Source of the DNA: Gammaproteobacteria bacterium
GTDB lineage: Bacteria > Pseudomonadota > Gammaproteobacteria > Pseudomonadales > Pseudohongiellaceae
Direction of reading: 5' to 3'
DNA: 41,565 nucleotides
NCBI GenBank assembly: GCA_018698975.1
Contig: JABIPQ010000145.1
Coordinates: 1 to 41,565 of the forward strand
Positions within the stretch are counted from its first letter, which is position 1, and each line of letters opens with the position of its first letter. The notes under the pieces were generated by a model. It was not told the origin of the DNA and did not search any database. It saw only the letters and a program-made list of their open reading frames with translations. Of the stretch, positions 33,848 through 41,565 are shown piece by piece. Position numbers and translations under genes: made by a program.

Positions 33848-36800
33848 TTAGATATTCCCGCGTCCTTCATCATCGGCCTTGGGCTGATCTTCCTTAACAG
33901 GGGCAGTCTCTTGAACGAGGTTGCCCCGGTTATCATTCTCATTCAGAGCAATTGCTTTTTCCTTACCGGGAGAGGCAGTTGACTCCTCATTCGAATTGTC
34001 CGCAGCAGGGACAGCAGAAGTAACTGCTGGAGCTGAAGAAGTAATTTCAGCCTTAACTTCTGATTTAACAGGCGCTTCATTACTTTTTGCCGCTGCTGCC
34101 GCTGCTGCTGCAGCTCTTGCCCGATTGCGCGGATCATTAGAGGCGCGCGGACGCTCTTTAGCCGGTGCCGGAGTGCTTTCCGTAACAGGTGGAGTGCTTG
34201 CAACAGGAGTGACGGGAGCCGCTTCTGATGGGGCTGGGCTTGATGGCTTTTCTGCTTTTTCCTGAACTTTTTCCGCCACTATTTTCGCGGCTTGGGGGGC
34301 GACATCTTTGACTTCCTGTTTTTTGTCGTCTTTTACCTCAGGGCTTGTTTCTGATGCAGCAGATGATGCCGGTGCAGGTGAGGGCGCAGGCGCGTTAACA
34401 GGCTCTTCTATGCTGTTAACAGTTTTTTGCTGAACGCTTGATTTATCCTGTGCCTCCGGGCTGATCTGCTTTTCTTCAGTAACAGCAGCACTAGACGCTG
34501 GTGCGGCTGATGATATAGTTTCAACAGTGGCACTTGCTTCAGACTGCTCTGTGCCGGATTCATTTCCCGAGGCTGGGCTTGCTGAATCTGCACTCACATT
34601 CTCACTTTTCTGTTCAGTATTCTGATTGCGAGGTGGGCGCGAACGTTGAGCCGGTCTCTTACTGGCTGGAGCTTTGTTTTCAGGCACTTCAGTTACAGAA
34701 TCATTTTCCGGGTTAACTTCCAGGGCTCCAATAGCTGCAGGTGGTAAAGTTGAAGCCTGTGTTTCAATTGCTTCAGGTGCAGGCTGGATGTTCTGAGCCT
34801 GATCACTGTTAACCGGTAATTCTTCCACATTGCCTCGGCGACGTTGCCGTGGTTGTCTGCTACGTTTCTCAGCAGGGCGCTTACGTGGTTTGTTTTCACT
34901 TGCACTGGAATTATCTTCTGCGCCAGCGTCTTTAGACTCTTTGACTTGCTGCGCATTAGTCTCTTCACTTGTCCCAGTTTGTGGTTTGCCGCGCGATCGT
35001 TTGCGGTTACTGCCACGACGAGAGTCAGCCCCTTCTTTTTTGGCCGGATCTCTTGATGCCGGTTTATCCTGACTACTGCCTTCTGCTTTGCGTGCAGGTT
35101 TCTTTCGAGCCCCTTCGCTTTTGGCAGGACGCTTACGATTACGTGGTGGTCTTTTTGCATTTTTATCGCGGCTTTCTGATGACTGGATTTTCTTAAGGTC
35201 TTCATCGTTTGCAGAGGCGCTGAAAAGACTGCCCAAGGCTGCACCAATACTGGCCATAATACCGCTGCTTTCTTTGTTCCGTACCGCAGGGGTCCTAGCA
35301 ACTGGTTGAGCAGCAGGTGTAATATGGGGCGCCTGAATGGCCGGTTTATCAGCAAGTTCAGGCTGCTTGGGAAGAAATTCATCTATTTCTTCTTCGTCAT
35401 TAGCAGTGATGTTGTAACTACGAATATCACTTTCATCGCTTATATTTTGAATCTCATAATGCGGTGTATCCATGTTGGGGTTAGCAATAACAACTAACTT
35501 GGACGCACTCTGTGTCTCTATAACAGCAATTTCTTCGCGTTTTTCATTGAGCAGATAAGAAGAAACGCTTATCGGGACTATTGCACGCACTTCTTTTGAA
35601 TTGTTCTTGTTAGCTTCTTCTTCCAGAATTCTGAGAATAGAAAGCGCCAACGATTCGATATCCCGAATACTACCCTGACCATTGCAACGAGGGCAGACAA
35701 TGGCACTGGTCTCTCCCAGCGAAGGTCTCAGACGTTGTCTGGACATTTCAAGTAAGCCAAATCGCGAGATTCGTCCCACCTGAACCCGGGCACGATCCAT
35801 GGCCAGAGCATCACGCATGCGATTTTCAACTTCGCGCTGGTTCTTCTGTGACATCATGTCGATGAAATCAATAACCGCCAGACCACCCAGATCGCGCAAG
35901 CGCATTTGGCGTGCAACTTCGTCAGCTGCTTCCAGGTTAGTTTGTACTGCAGTTTCTTCAATATCAGCTCCCCTGGTTGCCCGGGAAGAGTTGATATCAA
36001 TAGATATAAGGGCTTCAGTGGGGTCTATGACTATTGAACCGCCACTGGGCAATTTGACCTCACGCTGGAAGGCCGTCTCAATCTGGGTTTCAACCTGGTA
36101 ATTGGTAAATAAGGGGACTTTGCCATCGTAGAGTTTTACCTTTTCCTCGTATTGAGGCATAACCTGACGAATGAAATTTCTCGCTTCCTCAAAAGTCTCC
36201 TGGGTATCAAGGATGACTTCACCAATATCCTGGCGCAGGTAATCGCGGATGGTACGTATGATGACGTTGCTTTCCTGGAAAATCAGGAAAGGCGCTTCTT
36301 TTTCGGATGACGCTTTTTTAATCGAGGTCCATAACTGTAATAAGTAATCAAGATCCCATTGAAGTTCTTCCGAGGCTTTGCCAACACCGGCAGTGCGCAC
36401 AATGGTGCCCATGCCATCAGGTAAGTTAAGGCCACTTAAAGCATCGCGTAGTTCTGCGCGCTCATCACCTTCAATACGTCTGGAAATACCGCCTGCACGG
36501 GGGTTATTTGGCATTAACACCAGATAACGGCCGGCAAGAGAAATCATGGTAGTTAAGGCTGCGCCTTTATTGCCGCGCTCTTCCTTGTCTACCTGAACTA
36601 TTACCTCAATACCTTCATCAACCACATCCTTGATATTGATACGGCCACTGATTTCAGAGGGCTTTTTGGAAAAATATTCTTTGGAAATTTCTTTCAGGGG
36701 CAGGAAACCATGACGGTCGGCCCCAAAATTGACAAAAGCTGCCTCAAGACTAGGTTCAATCCGAGTGATACGGCCTTTGTAGACATTGGCTTTTTTCTGA

Positions 36801-36904
36801 ACCCTGGCTCGATTTTCAATGTCCAGGTCATAGAGTCTCTGGCCATCTACCAGAGCAACGCGCAACTCCTCTTTTTGAGTTGCATTGATAAGCATTCTTT
36901 TCAT
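33848..36904 (-). CDS. rne: Ribonuclease E
   Basis: The essential endonuclease of mRNA decay and rRNA/tRNA processing and scaffold of the degradosome. It has 1018 residues. I start at ATG 36904 ([20 protein letters not shown], the family N-terminus, with AGAAGGTAAT upstream); the frame extends to 37030 without homology. The N-terminal half has the S1 domain ([20 protein letters not shown]), the catalytic Asp motifs [15 protein letters not shown] and VIDFIDMMS, and the zinc-link CPRCNGQG. After about residue 510 it becomes a low-complexity, Arg/Lys- and then Ala/Pro/Glu-rich tail expected to bind RNA and partners. The tail includes an uninterrupted run of nine alanines near 34090-34115. A gap of about 1 kb upstream probably holds an autoregulatory leader. 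Confidence 0.96.
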   Translation of the reverse strand: MKRMLINATQKEELRVALVDGQRLYDLDIENRARVQKKANVYKGRITRIEPSLEAAFVNFGADRHGFLPLKEISKEYFSKKPSEISGRINIKDVVDEGIEVIVQVDKEERGNKGAALTTMISLAGRYLVLMPNNPRAGGISRRIEGDERAELRDALSGLNLPDGMGTIVRTAGVGKASEELQWDLDYLLQLWTSIKKASSEKEAPFLIFQESNVIIRTIRDYLRQDIGEVILDTQETFEEARNFIRQVMPQYEEKVKLYDGKVPLFTNYQVETQIETAFQREVKLPSGGSIVIDPTEALISIDINSSRATRGADIEETAVQTNLEAADEVARQMRLRDLGGLAVIDFIDMMSQKNQREVENRMRDALAMDRARVQVGRISRFGLLEMSRQRLRPSLGETSAIVCPRCNGQGSIRDIESLALSILRILEEEANKNNSKEVRAIVPISVSSYLLNEKREEIAVIETQSASKLVVIANPNMDTPHYEIQNISDESDIRSYNITANDEEEIDEFLPKQPELADKPAIQAPHITPAAQPVARTPAVRNKESSGIMASIGAALGSLFSASANDEDLKKIQSSESRDKNAKRPPRNRKRPAKSEGARKKPARKAEGSSQDKPASRDPAKKEGADSRRGSNRKRSRGKPQTGTSEETNAQQVKESKDAGAEDNSSASENKPRKRPAEKRSRQPRQRRRGNVEELPVNSDQAQNIQPAPEAIETQASTLPPAAIGALEVNPENDSVTEVPENKAPASKRPAQRSRPPRNQNTEQKSENVSADSASPASGNESGTEQSEASATVETISSAAPASSAAVTEEKQISPEAQDKSSVQQKTVNSIEEPVNAPAPSPAPASSAASETSPEVKDDKKQEVKDVAPQAAKIVAEKVQEKAEKPSSPAPSEAAPVTPVASTPPVTESTPAPAKERPRASNDPRNRARAAAAAAAAAKSNEAPVKSEVKAEITSSAPAVTSAVPAADNSNEESTASPGKEKAIALNENDNRGNLVQETAPVKEDQPKADDEGRGNI

Positions 36905-37843
36905 ATTACCTTCTACTTTTCTTTTTAGGGAAGAGCAGGGTAAAAGATATGTAAAAACTGGATTAACTATTAAGTACAACTTATTGAAATATAAGAAATA
37001 CTCACAAAAGCGAATGCCGGAATAAAACAAAGGGGGCGGTGCCCATCGGAATCTGGAATACTGGCTGTATCTGTATAGAGAGTTTCAGCTTGCCGGAACA
37101 AATAGTCTTTTGTCCGGTAGTTTTACAATTTTTCTACGCTTTGAATCAGGCCTGAGGCCATTGATTCCGGTGTTACCCTGTCAAATCAGGGTTTTTCTGA
37201 TTCTCTGTATTTCAGCCTGTAACAGCTGCCAACTTCCTTTTTGTTTATTCTGGTATTCGCCTTGAGCAATGCCTGCCTGCTGTGGCCGCTAGGAATTGCT
37301 TTTTATACTCCTGTCCGCTCGATGGCGGCGTTAATCCTGTTTCTATTGAGATGTTCTTTATCTTTTACCCGACTGTTCCGGGTTAATACTGACGCGACTA
37401 TATTTAAGTAGCGCGATATATATTGTTAATTTTTTATCTTCTTTTTCTTCTTTATTTAGCACTAGTCTGCTTGCAGAGTAGTGGTTCTGAGTCATGGCCT
37501 GTTTTCGCTACTGGTTTTGCTACATTGAGCGGATCAATCAGGTTCTGACGAAATTCTTGCTTGCTGTTGTATTTATTTGTGTTTTTTCCTTTCTGCCAAC
37601 TGTTTGTAATTAAGTAATAACGATAGGTTTTTGCTTAAATCAAGCCAGGCTTTGTTCAAGTTTCGATCAACGTTTGTCTAACCTGGCAATTTCAGTTTTA
37701 TTTCTGGCCATTGAGCCCGGTACCAAACAATTGCGCAATATAGCAGTAAAAATCAGCCTCTTCAATGATTTACAGCCCTTTACTCCAGTGACACAGGAAC
37801 AAACTCAGATAATTGAATCGTTATCAGCACGCTGAAGGTATAC
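36905..37843. promoter_or_regulatory. Long rne upstream region with three consecutive hairpins
   Basis: No protein gene is recognisable in this stretch, which would carry the rne leader on the minus strand. Three stem-loops lie within 105 bases: 37093-37117 (CCGG-ACAAA stem with one bulge), 37143-37167 (GAATCAGGCC stem, TGA loop, AT bulge) and 37175-37192 (ACCCTG/CAGGGT, followed on the plus strand by five T). They sit 190-290 bases before the rne ATG. E. coli rne has a 361-base leader with hairpins through which RNase E controls its own mRNA, so an analogous role is likely, though the hairpins themselves were found only by eye. An AT-rich segment at 37390-37430 (TTAACA, 17 bases, TAAATA on the minus strand) is a weak promoter candidate. 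Confidence 0.5.
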
Positions 37844-37966
37844 TTGGGACTATTATTACTGGCATCTACTGAGCTATTCAGTGGTCTATTTGATGATACA
37901 CAAGGTAATGAAATAGTTGATCAATCAGGTAATTCAGGTCAAGCATCAGGTGAGGAAAGATTTTGA
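37844..37966 (+). CDS. Possible 40-residue leader protein coupled to rluC
   Basis: A TTG at 37844 with AAGG five bases upstream opens a 40-codon frame. Its product has a hydrophobic start (GLLLLASTELFSGLF) and a polar Gly/Ser/Gln/Glu-rich end (DQSGNSGQASGEERF). The stop TGA (37964-37966) overlaps the TTG start of rluC as TTGA, the arrangement expected for translational coupling. I recognise no homologue, and chance cannot be excluded for a frame this short. If real, it may be a leader peptide tuning rluC expression. Confidence 0.35.
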   Translation: MGLLLLASTELFSGLFDDTQGNEIVDQSGNSGQASGEERF

Positions 37967-38940
37967 GCAGTAAAGTTCCCGCCAAATTCGCGCCCAAGGG
38001 TCCGTCGGTCACATTTCAGGAAGTCAGTAGTGAGCAGTCCGGTCAACGTATTGATAACTTCCTGTTGTCGAGACTCAAGGGTGTTCCAAAGTCCAGAATC
38101 TACCGAATTATTCGCAAAGGCGAAGTAAGAGTTAACAAAAAACGGATAAAGCCCGAATACAAACTCCAAACCGGCGATCTCGTTCGTATTCCCCCGGTTA
38201 GAGTTGCTGAGCCAAAACAGCAAATTCCCCCCTCAGAAGCCTTGCAGGAACTTTTACAAAATGCAGTGTTGTTTCAGGATGAATATCTGCTCGTGATTAA
38301 TAAACCTGCCGGACTGCCTGTTCATGGTGGCACGGGTGTCAAAATTGGCCTTATTGAGGCTTTGCGTCATATTTATCCTGAATTATCCGGGCTCGAACTG
38401 GTTCACAGAATTGATAAAGGCACATCAGGTTGTCTTTTGGTGGCCAAAAATGGGAAATCACTAAAGATACTGTCAGCACAATTCAAGGCCAGAGAAGTTC
38501 AGAAGACATACCATGCGCTGGTTGAGGAAAGTTGGCCAGAACAGATAAAAGAAGTGAATGCCCCCTTGTTAAGGCAAGAAGCCAGCAATGGTGAGCGCTA
38601 TGTGGTGGTCTCTGATGAAGGTAAATCAGCAATGACACACTTTGCCATACTTGAGCGTTTTACAGATGCTACTTTAATTGAGGCAAGACCAAGCACAGGA
38701 AGAACCCATCAAATCCGTGTCCACACGCAATTAAGTGGCTGTCCCATCATCGGCGATGAAAAATATTCTCGGGATGAATCAAGAAAACAGTTTGCAGACA
38801 GGGGAATTAAAAGACTTTGCCTTCATGCTGCCCAGCTAAGCCTTACGCATCCCGAAAGCGGGCAACAATTCACTGTGTCCGCGCCCTGGGATGCCCAGTT
38901 TTCGGCAGCTGTCAGTCTCTTGCGGCAAGCAGGGGATTAA
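37963..38940 (+). CDS. rluC: 23S rRNA pseudouridine synthase RluC
   Basis: Modifies uridines 955, 2504 and 2580 (E. coli numbering) of 23S rRNA. It has 325 residues: an N-terminal S4 RNA-binding domain (GQRIDNFLLSRLKGVPKSRI, then KGEVRVNKKRIKPEYKLQTG) and the RluA-family catalytic domain with the active-site aspartate D151 in HRIDKGTSG. Later blocks are ARPSTGRTHQIRVHTQ and GDEKYS. The start is a TTG at 37963, with TGAGGAAAG 4 bases upstream; no in-frame ATG fits the family alignment. Its last 29 bases overlap the 3' end of the convergent maf gene. Divergence from rne is the common gammaproteobacterial order. Confidence 0.94.
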   Translation: MSSKVPAKFAPKGPSVTFQEVSSEQSGQRIDNFLLSRLKGVPKSRIYRIIRKGEVRVNKKRIKPEYKLQTGDLVRIPPVRVAEPKQQIPPSEALQELLQNAVLFQDEYLLVINKPAGLPVHGGTGVKIGLIEALRHIYPELSGLELVHRIDKGTSGCLLVAKNGKSLKILSAQFKAREVQKTYHALVEESWPEQIKEVNAPLLRQEASNGERYVVVSDEGKSAMTHFAILERFTDATLIEARPSTGRTHQIRVHTQLSGCPIIGDEKYSRDESRKQFADRGIKRLCLHAAQLSLTHPESGQQFTVSAPWDAQFSAAVSLLRQAGD

Positions 38941-39502
38941 GCCCTTCCTTTTTCAGCAGGCTTACCAGGGCAATGAGAGGTAAACCCAGCAAGGTATTAT
39001 AATCACTGCCATCAAGGGCCTCGAACAAGGTAATGCCAGCTTCTTCAACCTTAAAACATCCGGCACAACCCAGCGGATTGTCCAGGCTTAGATAGGCCTT
39101 TATTTCTTCATCGCTCAAGGATCGAAATTTGACCCGGTATGACTCCACTGTAGTGTGTTCCTCACCATTTGTTGAATTAATAAGCGTAAGCCCGGTTTGG
39201 AATTGCACCCAGTTCCCGGAACACATTTTCAAATGTTTGAAGGCAGCTTCTGTATTGGCCGGTTTACCCAGAATCAATCCATGCAGTGAGCATGCCTGAT
39301 CAGAGCCAATTATCAGGCTATCGGGGAATTTTGCAGATACGGCTCGTGCCTTTTCTGCAGACAATCGTGCGACATAATCTGCCAGAGATTCGTCGCTTAA
39401 GGGACTTTCATCTATTCCAGGAGTGCAAGTGGTAAAAGGCAGACGTAGCTGCTCAAGGATTTTAATACGGGTAGGGGAAGAAGATGCCAAAACGAGATTC
39501 AT
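38912..39502 (-). CDS. yceF: Maf-like nucleoside triphosphate pyrophosphatase, YceF type (7-methyl-GTP)
   Basis: A 196-residue Maf-family house-cleaning enzyme that hydrolyses modified nucleotides to monophosphates. It matches E. coli YceF throughout: LVLASSSPTRIKILEQL with the Ser/Arg substrate loop, the catalytic Asp D68 in IIGSDQA, GKPANTEAAFKHL, the LGCAGCFKVEEAGITLFE block and DYNTLLGLPLIAL. YceF prefers 7-methyl-GTP over dTTP/UTP, and this protein shares its residues rather than those of Maf proper. It is divergent from yceD (87 bases between) and its 3' end overlaps rluC. GGATTGTT precedes the ATG. Confidence 0.93.
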   Translation of the reverse strand: MNLVLASSSPTRIKILEQLRLPFTTCTPGIDESPLSDESLADYVARLSAEKARAVSAKFPDSLIIGSDQACSLHGLILGKPANTEAAFKHLKMCSGNWVQFQTGLTLINSTNGEEHTTVESYRVKFRSLSDEEIKAYLSLDNPLGCAGCFKVEEAGITLFEALDGSDYNTLLGLPLIALVSLLKKEGLNPLLAARD

Positions 39503-39552
39503 AACAATCCAAGTATAATCAATGAGTTTCAGGGGAAAAATGACAAATTTCT

Positions 39553-39581
39553 TTGACAGGAAGCCCCTTCATGCCTATCAT
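39553..39581 (+). promoter_or_regulatory. Near-consensus sigma-70 promoter directly before yceD
   Basis: TTGACA (39553-39558), a 17-base spacer, TATCAT (39576-39581): a perfect -35 and a single mismatch in the -10. The predicted start point, about 39588, lies only 1-2 bases before the yceD ATG at 39590, so the mRNA would be practically leaderless. A second possible -10 (TATAAT, 39514-39519) has no -35. Confidence 0.55.
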
Positions 39582-39589
39582 GCGCGCCT

Positions 39590-40183
39590 ATGTCAATTGA
39601 CCCGTTTCCAGAGCGCGTATTGTCGCGCAAATTGTGTAACAGGAACGCTTCAATTAACAGCACTTTACCTCTAGGCAAGCTCCTGCGATTAAGTGAGTAC
39701 CTGTATGATGATAAAGGACAGGTTGAGGTAAGTTTAAGCTTTGACAGGGATGAGGCGGGATTTTGTATCATCTCGGGAAGCGTAAAGGCAGACGTTACTA
39801 TGGCATGCCAGCGCTGTCTTGAAGCAACTGCGATAAGTCTTTTATCCGAGATCGCAGTTAAAGTAGCTGACAGCGATTCGGATGCAGAGAAGATTTCAGA
39901 ATCCAGCTCTGATCCGCTTGATAAGCTTGAAGTGATCCTTTGTGAAGAAGGTGAGCTGGACTTGTTGTCCCTGGTAGAGGACGAACTGATCTTGAGTCTG
40001 CCCATTGTCGCCAGTCATGACAATGAAGATTGTAGCAAGGATTTAAACATCCTTCATGATCAGGCCCGGGATGAACAAGAGTCAACTGACAGTTCACTTG
40101 GCAATCAGTCTACAATTAAAGGGCTCGAAGCACTGGAAAAGCTCAAACAAGAGCTAAAAAAGAATACTGAACAAAACGAATAA
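39590..40183 (+). CDS. yceD: YceD/DUF177 protein (23S rRNA accumulation)
   Basis: A 197-residue DUF177 protein, required in E. coli and plants for normal 23S rRNA accumulation, here in its usual place before rpmF. It has the family's CQRCLE pair in the centre, the acidic EEGELDLLSLVEDELILSLP block and a later DNEDCSKD. The N-terminal DPFPERVLSRKL supports the ATG at 39590, although no ribosome binding site precedes it. A 9-codon frame (ATG 39571, AGGAAG upstream) overlaps this start in another frame. The highly acidic C-terminal half ends in a Lys-rich helix. The stop is 24 bases before rpmF, so the two form one operon. Confidence 0.92.
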   Translation: MSIDPFPERVLSRKLCNRNASINSTLPLGKLLRLSEYLYDDKGQVEVSLSFDRDEAGFCIISGSVKADVTMACQRCLEATAISLLSEIAVKVADSDSDAEKISESSSDPLDKLEVILCEEGELDLLSLVEDELILSLPIVASHDNEDCSKDLNILHDQARDEQESTDSSLGNQSTIKGLEALEKLKQELKKNTEQNE

Positions 40184-40207
40184 CAGAATACAACCGAGGT
40201 AAGAACC

Positions 40208-40387
40208 ATGGCCGTACAAAAAAGCAAAGTTTCACGATCCAGACGCGGCATGCGTCGCAGTCACGATTCACTTGGCACAGCGACTATTTCAACTGATGCA
40301 GAAACTGGTGAAAGACATCTTCGTCATAACATGACTCCTGATGGCTTTTACAAAGGCAGACAGATCGTTCGAAATAACGAAGACTGA
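40208..40387 (+). CDS. rpmF: 50S ribosomal protein L32
   Basis: A 59-residue L32, too short for many gene finders. [20 protein letters not shown] is the conserved basic start, followed by [10 protein letters not shown]-like [12 protein letters not shown] and GFYKGRQIV at the end. It lacks the zinc-binding cysteine pairs of C+ L32 paralogues, as usual in gammaproteobacteria. GAGGTAAG lies 4 bases before the ATG. It is co-transcribed with yceD and followed by a strong terminator, with no plsX after it. Confidence 0.97.
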   Translation: MAVQKSKVSRSRRGMRRSHDSLGTATISTDAETGERHLRHNMTPDGFYKGRQIVRNNED

Positions 40388-40443
40388 AGTTTTTCCCGGC
40401 TGCACTAGCTGCGGAAAGCGGAAGATATAGCTATAGGTATTAT

Positions 40444-40479
40444 AGAAAGCAGCCCCATTAAGGCTGCTTTCTGTTTTTA
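40444..40479 (+). terminator. Strong intrinsic terminator after rpmF
   Basis: AGAAAGCAGCC (40444-40454) and GGCTGCTTTCT (40462-40472) form a perfect 11-bp stem with a 7-base loop, followed by GTTTTTA. It ends the yceD-rpmF transcript 48 bases before the fabD ATG. fabD would therefore need either read-through or a promoter squeezed into or before this site. Confidence 0.88.
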
Positions 40480-40526
40480 TAGTCCGGGGAACCTCTGATC
40501 AGTTACCCACAAGGGGAATAAATCCA

Positions 40527-41459
40527 ATGAATCCGAGTCACACAGGTTTTATTTTTCCAGGACAAGGCTCCCAGAAAGTCGGCATGCTTGCTGACCTTGC
40601 TGAGGGACATGCTCAGGTCATTGAGACTTTTACCCTGGCAAGTGATGTGCTTGGTTATGACCTCTGGGCCCTGATACAAGGCGGTCCTGAAGGCGACCTT
40701 GCCAAGACAGATATCCAACAACCCGCTATTTTAACCGCCTCAGTAGCTATCTGGCAGCTCTGGAAGGCAAAGGGTGGCTTTGATCCGGCGATAATGGCAG
40801 GTCATAGCCTGGGTGAATATTCTGCACTGACCTGTGCAGGAGTGCTTTCTTTTACAGACGCTGTCGGCCTTGTTCAGAAAAGAGGGCAGTATATGCAGAC
40901 TACTGTGCCGATTGGCGAAGGTGGTATGGCTGCGATTGTTGGGCTCGATGATGAAAAAGTAGTCGCTGCCTGTGAACAGGCAAAAGAAGATGAAGAAGTG
41001 GCTGCAGTTAATTTCAACTCACCTGGACAGGTAGTTATTTCAGGGCACACCAAGGCCGTTGCCAGAGCCAGTGAGCTTTGCAAGGAAGCCGGAGCCAAAA
41101 GGGCATTGCCCTTGCCGGTTAGCGCACCATTCCACTCAATTCTGATGAAACCAGCCGCAGAGAAGTTTTTCCTCGATCTTAAGACTGTTCAATTTAATCC
41201 TCCTGAAATACCCGTCATACAGAATTATGGTCTGGAAAGTGTCTCTGACCCCGATAAGATTCGGGAAAACCTGGTTTCCCAGATCTACAATTGCGTCCCC
41301 TGGGTGGATACCATCAATAAATTTTCGAACATCGGTATCACACAGGTAGCTGAATTTGGGCCAGGAAGAGTACTGGCTGGACTTAATAAGCGTATTCAAC
41401 CCGAAATGGCTGTCATGACCGTTAATGACTGTGCCAGTCTGCAGGATGCTTTGGCCTAG
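40527..41459 (+). CDS. fabD: Malonyl-CoA:ACP transacylase
   Basis: Transfers malonyl groups from CoA to acyl carrier protein for fatty acid elongation. It has 310 residues, the normal length. FIFPGQGSQKVGMLADL is at the N-terminus, the nucleophile is Ser94 in AGHSLGEYSAL, and the partner His lies in LPVSAPFHS. QKRGQYMQ holds the carboxylate-binding Arg region, and FGPGRVLAGL comes near the end. AAGGGG lies about 11 bases before the ATG. It follows rpmF directly, without plsX or fabH, and precedes fabG by 39 bases. Confidence 0.96.
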   Translation: MNPSHTGFIFPGQGSQKVGMLADLAEGHAQVIETFTLASDVLGYDLWALIQGGPEGDLAKTDIQQPAILTASVAIWQLWKAKGGFDPAIMAGHSLGEYSALTCAGVLSFTDAVGLVQKRGQYMQTTVPIGEGGMAAIVGLDDEKVVAACEQAKEDEEVAAVNFNSPGQVVISGHTKAVARASELCKEAGAKRALPLPVSAPFHSILMKPAAEKFFLDLKTVQFNPPEIPVIQNYGLESVSDPDKIRENLVSQIYNCVPWVDTINKFSNIGITQVAEFGPGRVLAGLNKRIQPEMAVMTVNDCASLQDALA

Positions 41460-41498
41460 GCCTGGACCACGCCCACTGACATTAAAAGGACAGTTCCC

Positions 41499-41565
41499 AT
41501 GAATGATGAAACAAAGAAAATAGCTCTGGTGACAGGAGCAAGCAGGGGTATTGGCAAAGCAATCG
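41499..41565 (+). CDS. fabG: 3-oxoacyl-ACP reductase, N-terminal start only
   Basis: Only 22 codons are in the window. They show KIALVTGASRGIGKAI, the Gly-rich NADP(H)-binding TGxxxGIG motif of short-chain dehydrogenases. Position right after fabD identifies it as fabG, the reductase of the elongation cycle. AAAAGGA precedes the ATG by about 9 bases. Confidence 0.88.
   Translation, partial: MNDETKKIALVTGASRGIGKAI

Noticed and set aside
34693-35382. 229-codon minus-strand frame inside rne
   Set aside because: It is an out-of-frame reading of the low-complexity RNase E tail; its Lys/Leu-rich product is a side effect of the Ala/Pro/Glu codons.
36905-37030. N-terminal extension of RNase E
   Set aside because: The in-frame extra residues do not resemble the family, while the ATG at 36904 has a good ribosome binding site and the canonical N-terminus.
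37494-37613. 39-codon plus-strand frame with a hydrophobic segment in the rne-rluC gap
   Set aside because: No ribosome binding site, no coupling to a gene, and the AT-rich T-runs make hydrophobic frames likely by chance; it also lies in the presumed rne leader on the other strand.

Overview
This window comes from a gammaproteobacterium, probably a marine or otherwise free-living one outside the Enterobacterales. The evidence is the block rne / rluC / maf (yceF type) / yceD / rpmF / fabD / fabG, a TatD of the E. coli type, an AroF-like DAHP synthase, a human-type branched-chain aminotransferase and a full ETF/ETF-ubiquinone oxidoreductase set. I cannot name the genus from sequence alone. Most of the window is ordinary chromosome.

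Layout. (1) 1-3455, minus strand: MoxR ATPase, DUF58, DUF4381 and a VWA (BatA-like) protein, a tightly packed Bat-type operon that runs off the left edge. (2) 3456-10137: a small glutaredoxin-like gene with a near-consensus promoter, a frameshifted M15 (VanY-like) peptidase gene, tatD, a repeat-bearing gap, ilvE and topA. (3) 10205-20965: an MscS channel, then a visibly more GC-rich three-gene cassette (multi-domain DUF1587/1595/1592/1588/1585 cytochrome-like protein, a DUF1552 HXXSHH protein, an exported ankyrin-repeat protein). Next come a stretch of gene remnants (including a DUF2007 gene broken by an in-frame TGA), a Rieske protein, an exported cytochrome c/PQQ dehydrogenase and a second, different MscS channel. 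(4) 20982-31013: an arylformamidase-like hydrolase convergent with a minus-strand run of ETF-QO, an AddB-like nuclease, an AddA-like helicase-nuclease and DAHP synthase. (5) 31159-33838: etfB, etfA and an exported YceI protein. (6) 33848-41565: rne on the minus strand with a structured gap of about 1 kb upstream, then rluC, maf, yceD, rpmF, a strong terminator, fabD and the first codons of fabG.

How the genes connect. EtfAB collect electrons from flavin dehydrogenases and ETF-QO passes them to quinone; the two units are divergent around 31014-31158. The DUF1592/DUF1552/ankyrin cassette has export signals in every gene and heme-binding CxxCH motifs in the first, so it looks like one extracytoplasmic redox or hydrolytic system of unknown substrate. 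It is the best candidate here for undescribed biology, and the Rieske and quinohemoprotein genes downstream may belong to the same accessory region. Smaller points worth checking are a 40-codon reading frame whose stop overlaps the TTG start of rluC, a terminator-like hairpin in the etfB leader, consecutive hairpins in the rne leader, and a near-consensus promoter that would start yceD mRNA almost at its ATG.
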